19,747 nt of DNA from positions 1 to 19,747 of the forward strand of contig SLDF01000357.1 of the NCBI GenBank assembly GCA_007125435.1, written 5' to 3'. The DNA comes from Saprospiraceae bacterium (GTDB taxonomy: Bacteria; Bacteroidota; Bacteroidia; Chitinophagales; Saprospiraceae). Made by a program: the position numbers and the translations under genes. Below, in pieces: positions 6,876 to 14,252 of the stretch. How positions within the stretch are numbered: the stretch's first letter is position 1; every line of letters begins with the position of its first letter. The notes beneath the pieces were generated by a model that was not told the origin of the DNA, ran no database searches, and saw only the letters and a program-made list of their open reading frames with translations.

Positions 6876-7997
6876 ATGAAAAGACTATTGATTTCAATTC
6901 TCATAATTGGCTTGTTTTTTTGCTTGCCCTCTGACATGGTTGGACAAGCGGGTATAGGATTAAGACATCTTGATTATAAGACGCCCAGTCAGGGGCTCAT
7001 TCATCTTGATACCGTCAAGAAGCAATCAAAATTTGCAATAGGTTTGCACTATCGTTGGTTTGACGCAGACGTGCCTTATTCTAGTGATCTTAGGCAAACA
7101 GAGCTGGAAGCAGCCAACGAGCACGAGATATTCAATAAGCACGCTGTGAATATTGCACTATCATATCAATTAACCCCAAGATGGAGCTTTCATGTAGGCA
7201 TACCATTAGTTTACAATCAAAAGTCATCGGTTTATGAGCATAGTCTAGTGAATGGTACATTTATCACTCGACAAAGAAGAGTCACAGAAGCCATAGGACT
7301 GGGAGATGTATTTGTGATGACTAATTATGCTTTTGTCGTGCCTGATTCTATGAGTAAGACATCTATCGTTCTTGGAGGAGGAGTTAAGTTGCCGACGGGA
7401 GCTTTCGACGCCATGGACGATTGGCAAAATATTGGCCCCATGGGCACATCTGTCAGAAGGCCTGTAGACCCTGTTATTCAGCCGGGTGACGGCACATGGG
7501 CGGCCATAGCTGATATTCAATTAGGACATGAACTCACAAATTGGTTGGGTTTATATGGTGGCGCTCACTACTTGGCCAGCTTTGCTTCTAGCAATGGCGT
7601 GATGACATTTAGAAGCACTTTTTCAGAGGAATTTAGAGAGGAAGATCTGGCTGGTGTAAGTGATCAGTATATGGTTCGCGGTGGTGTTACACTTACTTAT
7701 CCCGGTTTGCCGCTTTGGCTTTCGCTAGGCCTTAGGGTAGACGGAGTACCGGTTAATGACATGGTCTCAGGAAGAGAAGGATTTAGAAGGCCGGGATTTG
7801 CTACATCATTCGAGAACAGTTTGTCGTATCGCGGGTCAGGGTTTGAGATTTATGCCAATGTCCCGATAATTTATTACCAGAAGAGGCTTATGAGCAATGC
7901 AGACCGCCGCTTTACTGCCAATACGGGTCAGTTCAGACACGGTGATGCTTCATTTGCACCTTTCGCCATATTCACAGGCGTTAGGGTTTTCTTGTAA
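6876..7997 (+). CDS. Predicted outer-membrane beta-barrel protein
   Basis: This 373-residue protein has a signal peptide (MKRLLISILIIGLFFCLPSDMVGQ, about 24 residues). It is then rich in alternating amphipathic strands, for example KFAIGLHYRWFDADVP, HAVNIALSYQLTPRWSFHVGIPLVYN, SKTSIVLGGGVKLPTGAFD and FEIYANVPIIYYQKRLM. It ends GVRVFL, consistent with a C-terminal strand recognised by the BAM complex. The pattern resembles the MetA-phenol-degradation/transporter-like barrels of Gram-negative bacteria, and the substrate cannot be told from the sequence. GLGDVFVMTNYAFV and KLPTGAFD look like the conserved core. It has its own promoter-like box and converges with the acetyltransferase gene across a spacer with repeat copy 4. 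Confidence 0.75.
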   Translation: MKRLLISILIIGLFFCLPSDMVGQAGIGLRHLDYKTPSQGLIHLDTVKKQSKFAIGLHYRWFDADVPYSSDLRQTELEAANEHEIFNKHAVNIALSYQLTPRWSFHVGIPLVYNQKSSVYEHSLVNGTFITRQRRVTEAIGLGDVFVMTNYAFVVPDSMSKTSIVLGGGVKLPTGAFDAMDDWQNIGPMGTSVRRPVDPVIQPGDGTWAAIADIQLGHELTNWLGLYGGAHYLASFASSNGVMTFRSTFSEEFREEDLAGVSDQYMVRGGVTLTYPGLPLWLSLGLRVDGVPVNDMVSGREGFRRPGFATSFENSLSYRGSGFEIYANVPIIYYQKRLMSNADRRFTANTGQFRHGDASFAPFAIFTGVRVFL

Positions 7998-8104
7998 GCA
8001 GTTACGATTCAGTTTCTGCGTTTCCTCAATACCGCATTATAGTGACGAGACGATTTCCAGTATCGATCTAGTATTAAGCGTTGTTTTTATCAGCCTTTTT
8101 ATTT

Positions 8105-8234
8105 GGGCATCACCCTCCTCCTGTCGTCGTCGGGTCGCTACGTTGCAGGGCTCCCTAAACGGTCGGCCTCTGCTCCACTTTCGCTGCGCAGAGTCTGGCT
8201 CCTGACGTCGCCACCCTTTCACATCGCTGATGCA
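8105..8234 (+). repeat. GC-rich interspersed repeat, copy 4
   Basis: This 130-bp copy has both ends intact: GGGCATCACCCTCCTCC on the left and CGCTGATGCA on the right. GCATCA and TGATGC form short inverted ends. By hand count 82 of 130 bases are G or C. It shares CTCCCTAAACGGTCGGCC and GTCTGGCTCCTGA with copy 1, and GTCGGGTCGCTA with copy 2. TCGCT occurs three times. It lies between two convergent genes. Confidence 0.85.
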
Positions 8235-8337
8235 ATTCCTGTCTTTTACAGCCGATTTGTAGCATATATATAATATGGTACTCTACCTAAGGTGAAATAT
8301 TCTGCTGTCCATAGATAAAACACATAAAGGATTAGAT

Positions 8338-8351
8338 GCAGCAGCTGCTGC
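8338..8351. repeat. 14-bp perfect palindrome
   Basis: GCAGCAGCTGCTGC is identical to its own reverse complement and lies 20 bases past the end of the acetyltransferase gene. There is no adjacent T-run. The role is unknown; it may be chance or part of a 3' end hairpin. Confidence 0.4.
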
Positions 8352-8370
8352 CAGCTTACAGTTTATATCT

Positions 8371-8811
8371 TCACAACATCTTTTTACAGTTATACCATTC
8401 TTTTTCAATTTTGACACCTAGTGTGTTATAGAAGTCTATGGCTGGCGTATTCCAATCCAGCACTTGCCACTTCATTAGTTTTGCGTTCATGCTCTTGGCC
8501 TCTATCTCCAATTGTCTCAGAAGTTCTAGTCCTATGCCCTGGCGTCTATATGATTGGGTCACGATGAGATCTTCGAGGTAGATCATCCGACCTTTCCATG
8601 TGGAGTATGATTTATAATACAGAGCAAGACCGACAATAGATTCTCCATCTATTGCCACGATAGCATCGAACCAATTATCCTTAAAATCTACTTCATAATT
8701 TTGAACAGTAGTATCAACTTCAAAGGCGGCTTTTTCATAGACAGCTAATTCTTTTACCAAACTATGAATAGCCTCCATGTCCTCTATTGTCGCTTTTTTA
8801 TATTCAATCAT
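8371..8811 (-). CDS. GNAT-family N-acetyltransferase
   Basis: This 146-residue single-domain GNAT protein transfers acetyl from acetyl-CoA to an amine. The acetyl-CoA binding loop is RRQGIG at 89-94, following the strand YLEDLIV. It is followed by MKWQVLDWNTPAIDFYNTLGV with Y128 as the likely general acid. The pattern YLEDL...RRQGIG...WQVLDWN..AIDFY resembles the spermidine/spermine or thialysine acetyltransferase (SSAT-like) branch. A polyamine or lysine-analogue substrate is therefore a reasonable inference but unproven. It stands alone, with a TATATTTG box upstream on its strand, and is divergent from the ribosomal operon. Confidence 0.88.
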   Translation of the reverse strand: MIEYKKATIEDMEAIHSLVKELAVYEKAAFEVDTTVQNYEVDFKDNWFDAIVAIDGESIVGLALYYKSYSTWKGRMIYLEDLIVTQSYRRQGIGLELLRQLEIEAKSMNAKLMKWQVLDWNTPAIDFYNTLGVKIEKEWYNCKKML

Positions 8812-8849
8812 AAAAAATCTATATAAAACTGTGAAAAAATTTATTTTGG

Positions 8850-8857
8850 CAAATATA
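8850..8857 (-). promoter_or_regulatory. Candidate -7 box for the acetyltransferase gene
   Basis: On the minus strand this reads TATATTTG, matching TAnnTTTG, 38 bases before the start codon. The nearest TTG upstream (8882-8884) is at a spacing of 24, longer than usual, so support is moderate. Confidence 0.45.
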
Positions 8858-8993
8858 TAGTTTGTATGAAATTAATTTTGCCAATTCGGTAAAAATAGCC
8901 TTGACCTGAGCCTCTTATGGTCGTTTATTTATTAATTATTAGGAAATTGATAGACCAGTCTATCACACGAGTAAATATTTTCTTTTCAGATTG

Positions 8994-9023
8994 TTGTGAA
9001 ACAAAGAAATAGTCCTATCTTTG
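8994..9023 (+). promoter_or_regulatory. Main promoter of the ribosomal protein operon
   Basis: TTG (8994-8996, within TTGTTG) and TATCTTTG (9016-9023) are 19 bases apart. This fits the Bacteroidota -33/-7 consensus well and is the best promoter in the window. It lies 67 bases before rpsL and should drive the whole operon. The motif CTTTTGAAAA (9030-9039) follows near the expected transcription start. Confidence 0.8.
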
Positions 9024-9027
9024 CATT

Positions 9028-9050
9028 CGCTTTTGAAAAGGCGTTTTTTT
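9028..9050 (+). promoter_or_regulatory. Hairpin plus T-run in the rpsL leader
   Basis: CGCTTT (9028-9033) pairs with AAGGCG (9038-9043) through one T-G wobble, with loop TGAA, followed by seven T (9044-9050). The T-run can alternatively pair with AAAAAA at 9055-9060. It looks like a tiny terminator, but it sits almost at the expected transcript start. A 5'-end stabilising hairpin or start-site element is therefore more likely than attenuation. Confidence 0.5.
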
Positions 9051-9090
9051 AGTTAAAAAAGTATAATAAACTCCAAAGAGTTAGAAGAAT

Positions 9091-9462
9091 ATGCCAACTA
9101 TCAATCAACTGGTCAAGAAAGGAAGAAAGACCATAACACAAAAGAGTAAGTCGCGTGCATTAAATTCATGCCCGCAAAGAAGAGGAGTATGTACGAGAGT
9201 ATATACGACTACACCTAAGAAGCCAAACTCTGCTTTGAGAAAAGTAGCTAAGGTAAGATTAACAAATGGTCTCGAGGTCATTTGTTATATTCCCGGTGAA
9301 GGACACAATCTTCAAGAACACTCTATTGTTTTGGTAAGAGGTGGTAGGGTAAAGGATTTACCTGGTGTTCGATATACTATTGTAAGAGGTGCACTAGATA
9401 CCGCCGGTGTTGCGAATAGAAAAAAGAGTAGGTCACAGTACGGAGCAAAGCGACCAAAATAA
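9091..9462 (+). CDS. rpsL: 30S ribosomal protein S12
   Basis: This is the decoding-centre protein of the small subunit. The 123-residue protein is full length. The PKKPNSALRK motif (42-51) carries the lysine where streptomycin resistance changes arise, and it is wild-type-like here. DLPGVRY at 89-95 includes D89, the residue modified by RimO in other bacteria. It is the first gene of the long operon, about 60 bases from the expected transcript start. The leader AGTTAGAAGAAT has no strong Shine-Dalgarno. Confidence 0.97.
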   Translation: MPTINQLVKKGRKTITQKSKSRALNSCPQRRGVCTRVYTTTPKKPNSALRKVAKVRLTNGLEVICYIPGEGHNLQEHSIVLVRGGRVKDLPGVRYTIVRGALDTAGVANRKKSRSQYGAKRPK

Positions 9463-9500
9463 ATTAAAGTTCATAATAGAGCCAATATAACGATCTAAAA

Positions 9501-9971
9501 ATGAGAAAAAGGAAACCAAAACCGCGGATAATTGCGGGAGACCCAAGATACAATGACACATTAGTGACTAAGTTTGTCAATCATATGATGTTACAGGGTA
9601 AGAAGACAACAGCCTATTCTATTTTCTATGATGCTATGGATATCATCAAATCAAAAATGGAAGGAGAAAATGAGTTGGAGGTTTGGAAGAGAGCATTAAA
9701 CAATGCCATGCCTCAGGTTGAGGTAAGATCAAAGCGTATTGGGGGTGCAACGTTTCAAATTCCGGTTGAGCTACCTGCTGCAAGAAAAGTATCAGTTGGC
9801 ATGAAGTGGTTGATCAAATTTGCCAGAGCGAGAAGTGGAAAAGGGATGGCTGAAAAGTTAGCAGCAGAGTTGATGGCGGCAAGCAAAGGTGAAGGTGCAG
9901 CCGTTAAGCGTAAAGAAGATACGCACAGAATGGCCGAATCAAACAGAGCTTTTGCTCATTTTAGAGTGTAA
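9501..9971 (+). CDS. rpsG: 30S ribosomal protein S7
   Basis: S7 is a primary assembly protein of the 30S head that contacts the 3' domain of 16S rRNA and the E site. The 156-residue protein has the family's basic N-terminus (MRKRKPKPR), the KFVNHMMLQGKK segment and the central VRSKRIGGATFQIPVEL beta hairpin. It ends RMAESNRAFAHFRV, the short type. It follows rpsL by 38 bases. Confidence 0.97.
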   Translation: MRKRKPKPRIIAGDPRYNDTLVTKFVNHMMLQGKKTTAYSIFYDAMDIIKSKMEGENELEVWKRALNNAMPQVEVRSKRIGGATFQIPVELPAARKVSVGMKWLIKFARARSGKGMAEKLAAELMAASKGEGAAVKRKEDTHRMAESNRAFAHFRV

Positions 9972-10005
9972 TTATATATAAAAAGATAAAAGACAAACAT
10001 TACTC

Positions 10006-12135
10006 ATGACTGATCTTAAATTCACAAGGAATATTGGTATTGCAGCACACATTGATGCTGGTAAGACCACTACTACCGAGAGAATATTATTCTACACCGG
10101 TATTAGCCATAAAATTGGTGAAGTACACGATGGTGCTGCTACTATGGATTGGATGGAGCAGGAGCAGGAGAGAGGTATTACCATTACTTCTGCAGCTACG
10201 AAGACGACTTGGAATTGGAAGGAGAATCCATATACAGTAAATATCATTGATACCCCTGGTCACGTTGACTTTACAGTTGAGGTGAATAGATCATTAAGAG
10301 TATTAGATGGTCTTGTTTTCTTGTTTAGTGCAGTTGATGGTGTAGAGCCTCAGTCTGAGACTAACTGGAGGCTAGCTGACGGTTACAAAGTACCTAGAAT
10401 TGGCTTTGTCAATAAAATGGACCGTCAGGGTGCTGACTTCTTTATGGTAGTAAAGCAGGTCAAAGAAATGCTTGGTTCTACAGCTATTCCTCTTCAAGTG
10501 CCTATAGGTGCTGAGGATGATTTCAAAGGCGTAGTGGACTTGATCACAGGAAAAGCGATTGTATGGAATGAAGAGGACTTTGGAATGACATACGAGACAA
10601 TCGAGATTCCAGAGGACATCAAGCCAATTGCTGATGAGTATAGAGAGAAGTTATTAGAGGCGGTTGCTGAGTATGATGATTCATTATTGGAGAAATTCTT
10701 TGATGATCCATCTACTATTACTGAGGATGAAATGATTGCAGCTATTAGAGAAGCTGTTATTGATATGAAGTTTGTACCGATGATGTGCGGTTCTGCATTT
10801 AAGAACAAAGGTGTACAAGCTCTGCTTGATGCCACATGTGCATACTTACCGGCTCCAATTGATATTGAAGCCATTACAGGTACTAACCCAAAAACTGAAG
10901 AGCCTGAGACAAGAAAGCCAAATGTCGATGAGCCATTTGCCGCTTTAGCGTTCAAGATTGCGACAGATCCATTTGTTGGTCGTCTTGCATTTTTCAGAAC
11001 CTATTCAGGTGTATTAGATGCTGGTAGTTATGTGTTAAATACCAGATCTGGAAACAAAGAGCGTATTTCCCGATTGTATCAAATGCACGCAAAGCAGCAG
11101 AAGCCTATTGATAGAGTTCAGGCTGGTGATATTGCGGCAGCAGTTGGATTTAAAGATATTAAAACAGGTGATACGCTATGTGATGAGAAAAAGCCTATCG
11201 TGCTTGAGAGTATGATATTCCCAGAGCCAGTAATTGGTTTAGCAATTGAGCCAAAGACACAGAAAGACCTTGAAAAGTTAGGTATGGCTTTGGCTAAGTT
11301 GGCTGAGGAAGATCCAACATTTAGAGTACAATACGACGAGAATACAGGCCAAACTGTAATCAGCGGAATGGGAGAGCTTCACCTAGAGATCATCGTAGAT
11401 AGATTGAAAAGAGAGTTTAAGGTTGAAGTTAACCAAGGTGCGCCTCAAGTAAACTACAAGGAAGCGTTGACTAAGACAATTAAGCATAGAGAAAAGCTTA
11501 AGAAGCAGTCTGGTGGTTCCGGTTTGTTCGCAGACATGGAATTTGAATTAGGACCTGCCGACGAAGAATTCTTAGAAAGTGATGAATTCAAAAACGGCAA
11601 GAAGAAATTACAATTTGACTGGAAGATTGTAGGTGGTGCGATTGATAAGAACTACATCAAACCCATTACAGACGGTTTTACAGCGATGATGGAAAATGGT
11701 GTGTTAGCTGGTTACAATATTGATAGCATGAAAGTGTCAGTATTAGATGGTTCCATGCACTCGGTTGACTCAAAGCCTATAGCATTTGAATTATGTGCAA
11801 AAGAAGGTTTCAGAGCTGCTGCGAAAACAGCTAGCCCTGTATTACTTGAGCCCATCATGAAATTGGAAGTTACAACGCCTGAAGAATATACAGGTAGTGT
11901 GATAGGTGATTTGAATAGAAGGAGAGGATTGGTGAAAGGACAGGATTCAAAGCAGAATGCAGTTGTAGTAAAAGCCGATGTGCCTCTAGCTGAAATGTTT
12001 GGTTATGTGACTGAATTGAGAACTATCACATCTGGTAGAGCTTCATCTTCTATGGAGTTTTCTCATTACTCAGCTGCGCCGACAAACATTGCCGAGAAAG
12101 TCATTGAAGCTTCAAAAGGTGAAGTTAATGTATAA
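10006..12135 (+). CDS. fusA: Elongation factor G
   Basis: This is the translocation GTPase, also used in ribosome recycling. The 709-residue protein is full length. Its GTP-binding motifs are AHIDAGKT (14-21), RGITI (56-60), DTPGH (82-86) and NKMD (136-139). Domain III-V signatures include GMGELHLEIIVDRLKREF and a C-terminal EFSHYSAAP. The str-operon position and the complete motifs argue for the main EF-G rather than a paralogue. Unlike in enterobacteria, no tuf gene follows and the next gene is rpsJ. Confidence 0.97.
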   Translation: MTDLKFTRNIGIAAHIDAGKTTTTERILFYTGISHKIGEVHDGAATMDWMEQEQERGITITSAATKTTWNWKENPYTVNIIDTPGHVDFTVEVNRSLRVLDGLVFLFSAVDGVEPQSETNWRLADGYKVPRIGFVNKMDRQGADFFMVVKQVKEMLGSTAIPLQVPIGAEDDFKGVVDLITGKAIVWNEEDFGMTYETIEIPEDIKPIADEYREKLLEAVAEYDDSLLEKFFDDPSTITEDEMIAAIREAVIDMKFVPMMCGSAFKNKGVQALLDATCAYLPAPIDIEAITGTNPKTEEPETRKPNVDEPFAALAFKIATDPFVGRLAFFRTYSGVLDAGSYVLNTRSGNKERISRLYQMHAKQQKPIDRVQAGDIAAAVGFKDIKTGDTLCDEKKPIVLESMIFPEPVIGLAIEPKTQKDLEKLGMALAKLAEEDPTFRVQYDENTGQTVISGMGELHLEIIVDRLKREFKVEVNQGAPQVNYKEALTKTIKHREKLKKQSGGSGLFADMEFELGPADEEFLESDEFKNGKKKLQFDWKIVGGAIDKNYIKPITDGFTAMMENGVLAGYNIDSMKVSVLDGSMHSVDSKPIAFELCAKEGFRAAAKTASPVLLEPIMKLEVTTPEEYTGSVIGDLNRRRGLVKGQDSKQNAVVVKADVPLAEMFGYVTELRTITSGRASSSMEFSHYSAAPTNIAEKVIEASKGEVNV

Positions 12136-12150
12136 GAGCCAAGGTTGGCA

Positions 12151-12181
12151 TAATGCTTGAATGTAAGCATTAAATATTTTT
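12151..12181 (+). terminator. Hairpin in the fusA-rpsJ gap, terminator-like
   Basis: TAATGCTT (12151-12158) pairs perfectly with AAGCATTA (12165-12172), with a 6-base loop, followed by AATATTTTT. The stem is AT-rich and the T-run interrupted, so termination would be weak and partial. It lies just after fusA and before rpsJ, where it could lower read-through or protect a processed 3' end. Confidence 0.45.
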
Positions 12182-12203
12182 AATAATATTTGTTGAAAAG
12201 GTT

Positions 12204-12512
12204 ATGAATCAGAAAATCAGGATTAAGCTTCGTAGTTACGATCACAATTTAGTAGATAAGTCTACGGAGAAAATAGTAAAAACAGTTAAGAATAGTGGTG
12301 CTGTTGTTACGGGTCCGATTCCGCTGCCTACTGAGAAGAAAATATATACGGTGTTGCGTTCGCCACACGTAAATAAAAAATCTCGTGAGCAGTTCGAATT
12401 GCGTACTCATAAGCGACTTATTGAGATATATACGCCCACTCCAAAAACTGTAGATGCTCTGTCTAAATTAGAACTGCCAAGTGGGGTTGATATTCAAGTC
12501 AAATTGACTTAA
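12204..12512 (+). CDS. rpsJ: 30S ribosomal protein S10
   Basis: S10 is a component of the 30S head and, as NusE, of antitermination complexes. The 102-residue protein is full length and starts MNQKIRIKLRSYDHNLVD, with GPIPLPTEKKIYTVLRSPHVNKKSREQFE as the long loop and EIYTPTPKTVDALSKLELPSGVDI at the end. It opens the S10 section. The 121-base gap after it is the longest in the operon. Confidence 0.97.
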   Translation: MNQKIRIKLRSYDHNLVDKSTEKIVKTVKNSGAVVTGPIPLPTEKKIYTVLRSPHVNKKSREQFELRTHKRLIEIYTPTPKTVDALSKLELPSGVDIQVKLT

Positions 12513-12526
12513 TACGTGTGGATGTC

Positions 12527-12544
12527 ATCAGGTTTATTCCTGAT
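12527..12544 (+). promoter_or_regulatory. Small hairpin in the rpsJ-rplC gap
   Basis: ATCAGG (12527-12532) pairs exactly with CCTGAT (12539-12544) around loop TTTATT. A second small stem, CGTCT/AGACG, lies about 50 bases further on. The gap has no TAnnTTTG box and no long T-run. It could be a regulatory leader for rplC-rplD or an mRNA processing site; function unknown. Confidence 0.35.
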
Positions 12545-12633
12545 TAAGTCCTATTGAATAAAGAATAAGAAACTATTGGTACCGTCTTAAATTAGACGAT
12601 ACTAATTGATTTATTAATATTAAATTTTCGGAC

Positions 12634-13254
12634 GTGAACGGAATTATCGGTAAAAAAATCGGTATGACCAGCATTTTTGATCAAGCTGGTAATAATATAG
12701 CTTGTACAATAATTGAAGCTGGTCCTTGTGTAGTCACTCAAGTTAAATCAGAAGACGTCGACGGTTATAGTGCTGTTCAATTGGCGTTTGGTGAAGCCAA
12801 AGAAAAGAATACCTCCAAAGCGATGGCAGGTCACTTTTCTAAAGCTAATACTTCACCAAAGTCAAAAGTAGTCGAGATACCTAATTTTGGGTTGTCTAAG
12901 TCTCTAGGGGATACAGTTACAATAGATGAACTTTTTGCTGAAGGTGATAAAGTTAGTGTTGTAGGTACCAGCAAAGGTAAGGGTTTTCAGGGTGTAGTAA
13001 AAAGACACGGTTTTAGCGGTGTAGGTGATGCTACTCACGGTCAACACAACAGATTAAGAGCCCCTGGTTCTATAGGTGCTGCCTCTTATCCTGCCAAAGT
13101 ATTCAAAGGGATGAGAATGGGTGGTCGCACGGGTAATGATCGTGTGAAAACAAGGAATTTAAAAGTGGTCAACTTATTTCCTGAAAAGAATTTGATTTTA
13201 ATTAAAGGCGCTATACCTGGACCTAAGGGTGGGTTTGTAGTAATTGAAAAATAA
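12634..13254 (+). CDS. rplC: 50S ribosomal protein L3
   Basis: L3 is an early 50S assembly protein near the peptidyl transferase centre. The start is GTG at 12634, giving MNGIIGKKIGMTSIF; the next in-frame ATG would cut off the conserved N-terminus, so GTG is the correct choice. The 206-residue protein carries GTSKGKGFQGVVKRHGFSG and HNRLRAPGSIGA in the central loop and ends PGPKGGFVVIEK. It is the only complete gene here that does not start with ATG. It is followed 6 bases later by rplD. Confidence 0.96.
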   Translation: MNGIIGKKIGMTSIFDQAGNNIACTIIEAGPCVVTQVKSEDVDGYSAVQLAFGEAKEKNTSKAMAGHFSKANTSPKSKVVEIPNFGLSKSLGDTVTIDELFAEGDKVSVVGTSKGKGFQGVVKRHGFSGVGDATHGQHNRLRAPGSIGAASYPAKVFKGMRMGGRTGNDRVKTRNLKVVNLFPEKNLILIKGAIPGPKGGFVVIEK

Positions 13255-13260
13255 TAAGCC

Positions 13261-13887
13261 ATGAAATTAGATGTTTTAACAAAAGATGGAGAAAAGACTG
13301 GAAGACAAATTGAGCTTCCGGAGAGTATATTTGGCGTAGAGCCAAACGAGCATTCTATGTATCTGGCTGTCAAGCTATATAATGCCAATCAGAGACAAGG
13401 TACACATAAGACTAAAGGGAGGAGCGAAATAAAAGGATCTACCAGAAAACTCCACAAGCAAAAAGGTACAGGTGGATCTAGAAAAGGTGATATCAAAAAT
13501 CCACTTTTTAGAGGTGGGGGAACAGTTTTTGGACCTCAACCTAGAAGTTATGGTTTCTCTTTGAATAAGAAGGTTAAGCGTTTGGCAAAGTTGTCTGCTT
13601 TATCTGTAAAGGCTACTGGTGGAGATCTCCTCATCGTAGAAGATATAAAGTTAGAAGAGCCTAAGACTAAAGAATTCCAAAGTATCCTAAAAGGATTGAG
13701 TCTAGATAATACTAAATCTACTTTGGTCATGGGAGAAGCTGATAAAAATGTTTTGTTGTCAGCTAGAAATATTAAGAAAGCCAATGTCGCATTGTACAGT
13801 GAGTTAAATACTTATAGTATTCTAAATAGTGATAAATTGGTTTTTTCAGAATCAGGACTGAATAGACTAATTGAAGAATTGAATTAA
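13261..13887 (+). CDS. rplD: 50S ribosomal protein L4
   Basis: L4 lines the polypeptide exit tunnel and in Proteobacteria also represses the S10 operon; that role is not known here. The 208-residue protein has the extended loop GTHKTKGRSEIKGSTRKLHKQKGTGGSRKGD and FRGGGTVFGPQPRSYGF, which places it firmly. Only 6 bases separate it from rplC, so the two are probably translationally coupled. Confidence 0.96.
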   Translation: MKLDVLTKDGEKTGRQIELPESIFGVEPNEHSMYLAVKLYNANQRQGTHKTKGRSEIKGSTRKLHKQKGTGGSRKGDIKNPLFRGGGTVFGPQPRSYGFSLNKKVKRLAKLSALSVKATGGDLLIVEDIKLEEPKTKEFQSILKGLSLDNTKSTLVMGEADKNVLLSARNIKKANVALYSELNTYSILNSDKLVFSESGLNRLIEELN

Positions 13888-13906
13888 TAGGAAAAAAATA
13901 TTTGCC

Positions 13907-14203
13907 ATGTCAAAGTACGTATTAATTAAGCCTCTAATTTCTGAGAAATCTGAGCAGATATCTGAAAGAGAAGGAAAATACTCTTTTGTTGTAGATAAGC
14001 GTGCAAATAAAATAGAAATTCGCAAGGCTGTCGAGTCTATGTATAATGTTAGCGTTGAAGCTGTTAACACTGCTATAATTCCGGGTAAAAATAAATCTAG
14101 ATACACAAAGACAGGTATCATGAGAGGTATGAAGTCCCCCTATAAAAAAGCAGTCGTTACATTAGCGGAAGGTGAAGTAATAGATTTCTTCGGTGAAGCA
14201 TAA
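13907..14203 (+). CDS. rplW: 50S ribosomal protein L23
   Basis: L23 sits at the tunnel exit and is the docking site for trigger factor and SRP. The 98-residue protein begins LIKPLISEKSEQISEREGKYSFVVDKRANKIEIRKAVE, the family signature, and has the NKSRYTKTGIMRGMKSPYKKAVVTL end. It lies 19 bases after rplD. Confidence 0.95.
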   Translation: MSKYVLIKPLISEKSEQISEREGKYSFVVDKRANKIEIRKAVESMYNVSVEAVNTAIIPGKNKSRYTKTGIMRGMKSPYKKAVVTLAEGEVIDFFGEA

Positions 14204-14252
14204 TTATTAATTAAAGAAAGCTTTTATAGTTCTTAAGATAAAATAGTAGGAA

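Larger units (their letters stand above)
7998..8370. other. Convergent spacer with repeat copy 4
   Basis: This spacer separates the ends of the beta-barrel and acetyltransferase genes. It holds repeat copy 4 (8105-8234) and a 14-bp perfect palindrome GCAGCAGCTGCTGC (8338-8351). I see no RNA gene and no standard terminator with a T-run for either flanking gene. Frames crossing the repeat on both strands look like chance. Confidence 0.7.

Noticed and set aside
8037..8222. Frames on both strands through repeat copy 4
   Set aside because: They exist because the GC-rich repeat contains few stops. The other copies do not preserve the frame.
138..8234. The repeats as a CRISPR array
   Set aside because: The copies are kilobases apart, of differing length and orientation, with genes between; there are no regular spacers.
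10494..10955. 153-residue minus-strand frame inside fusA
   Set aside because: It lies fully antisense to well-conserved EF-G sequence, is Ser/Ile-rich as expected for a shadow frame, and has no promoter or family resemblance.
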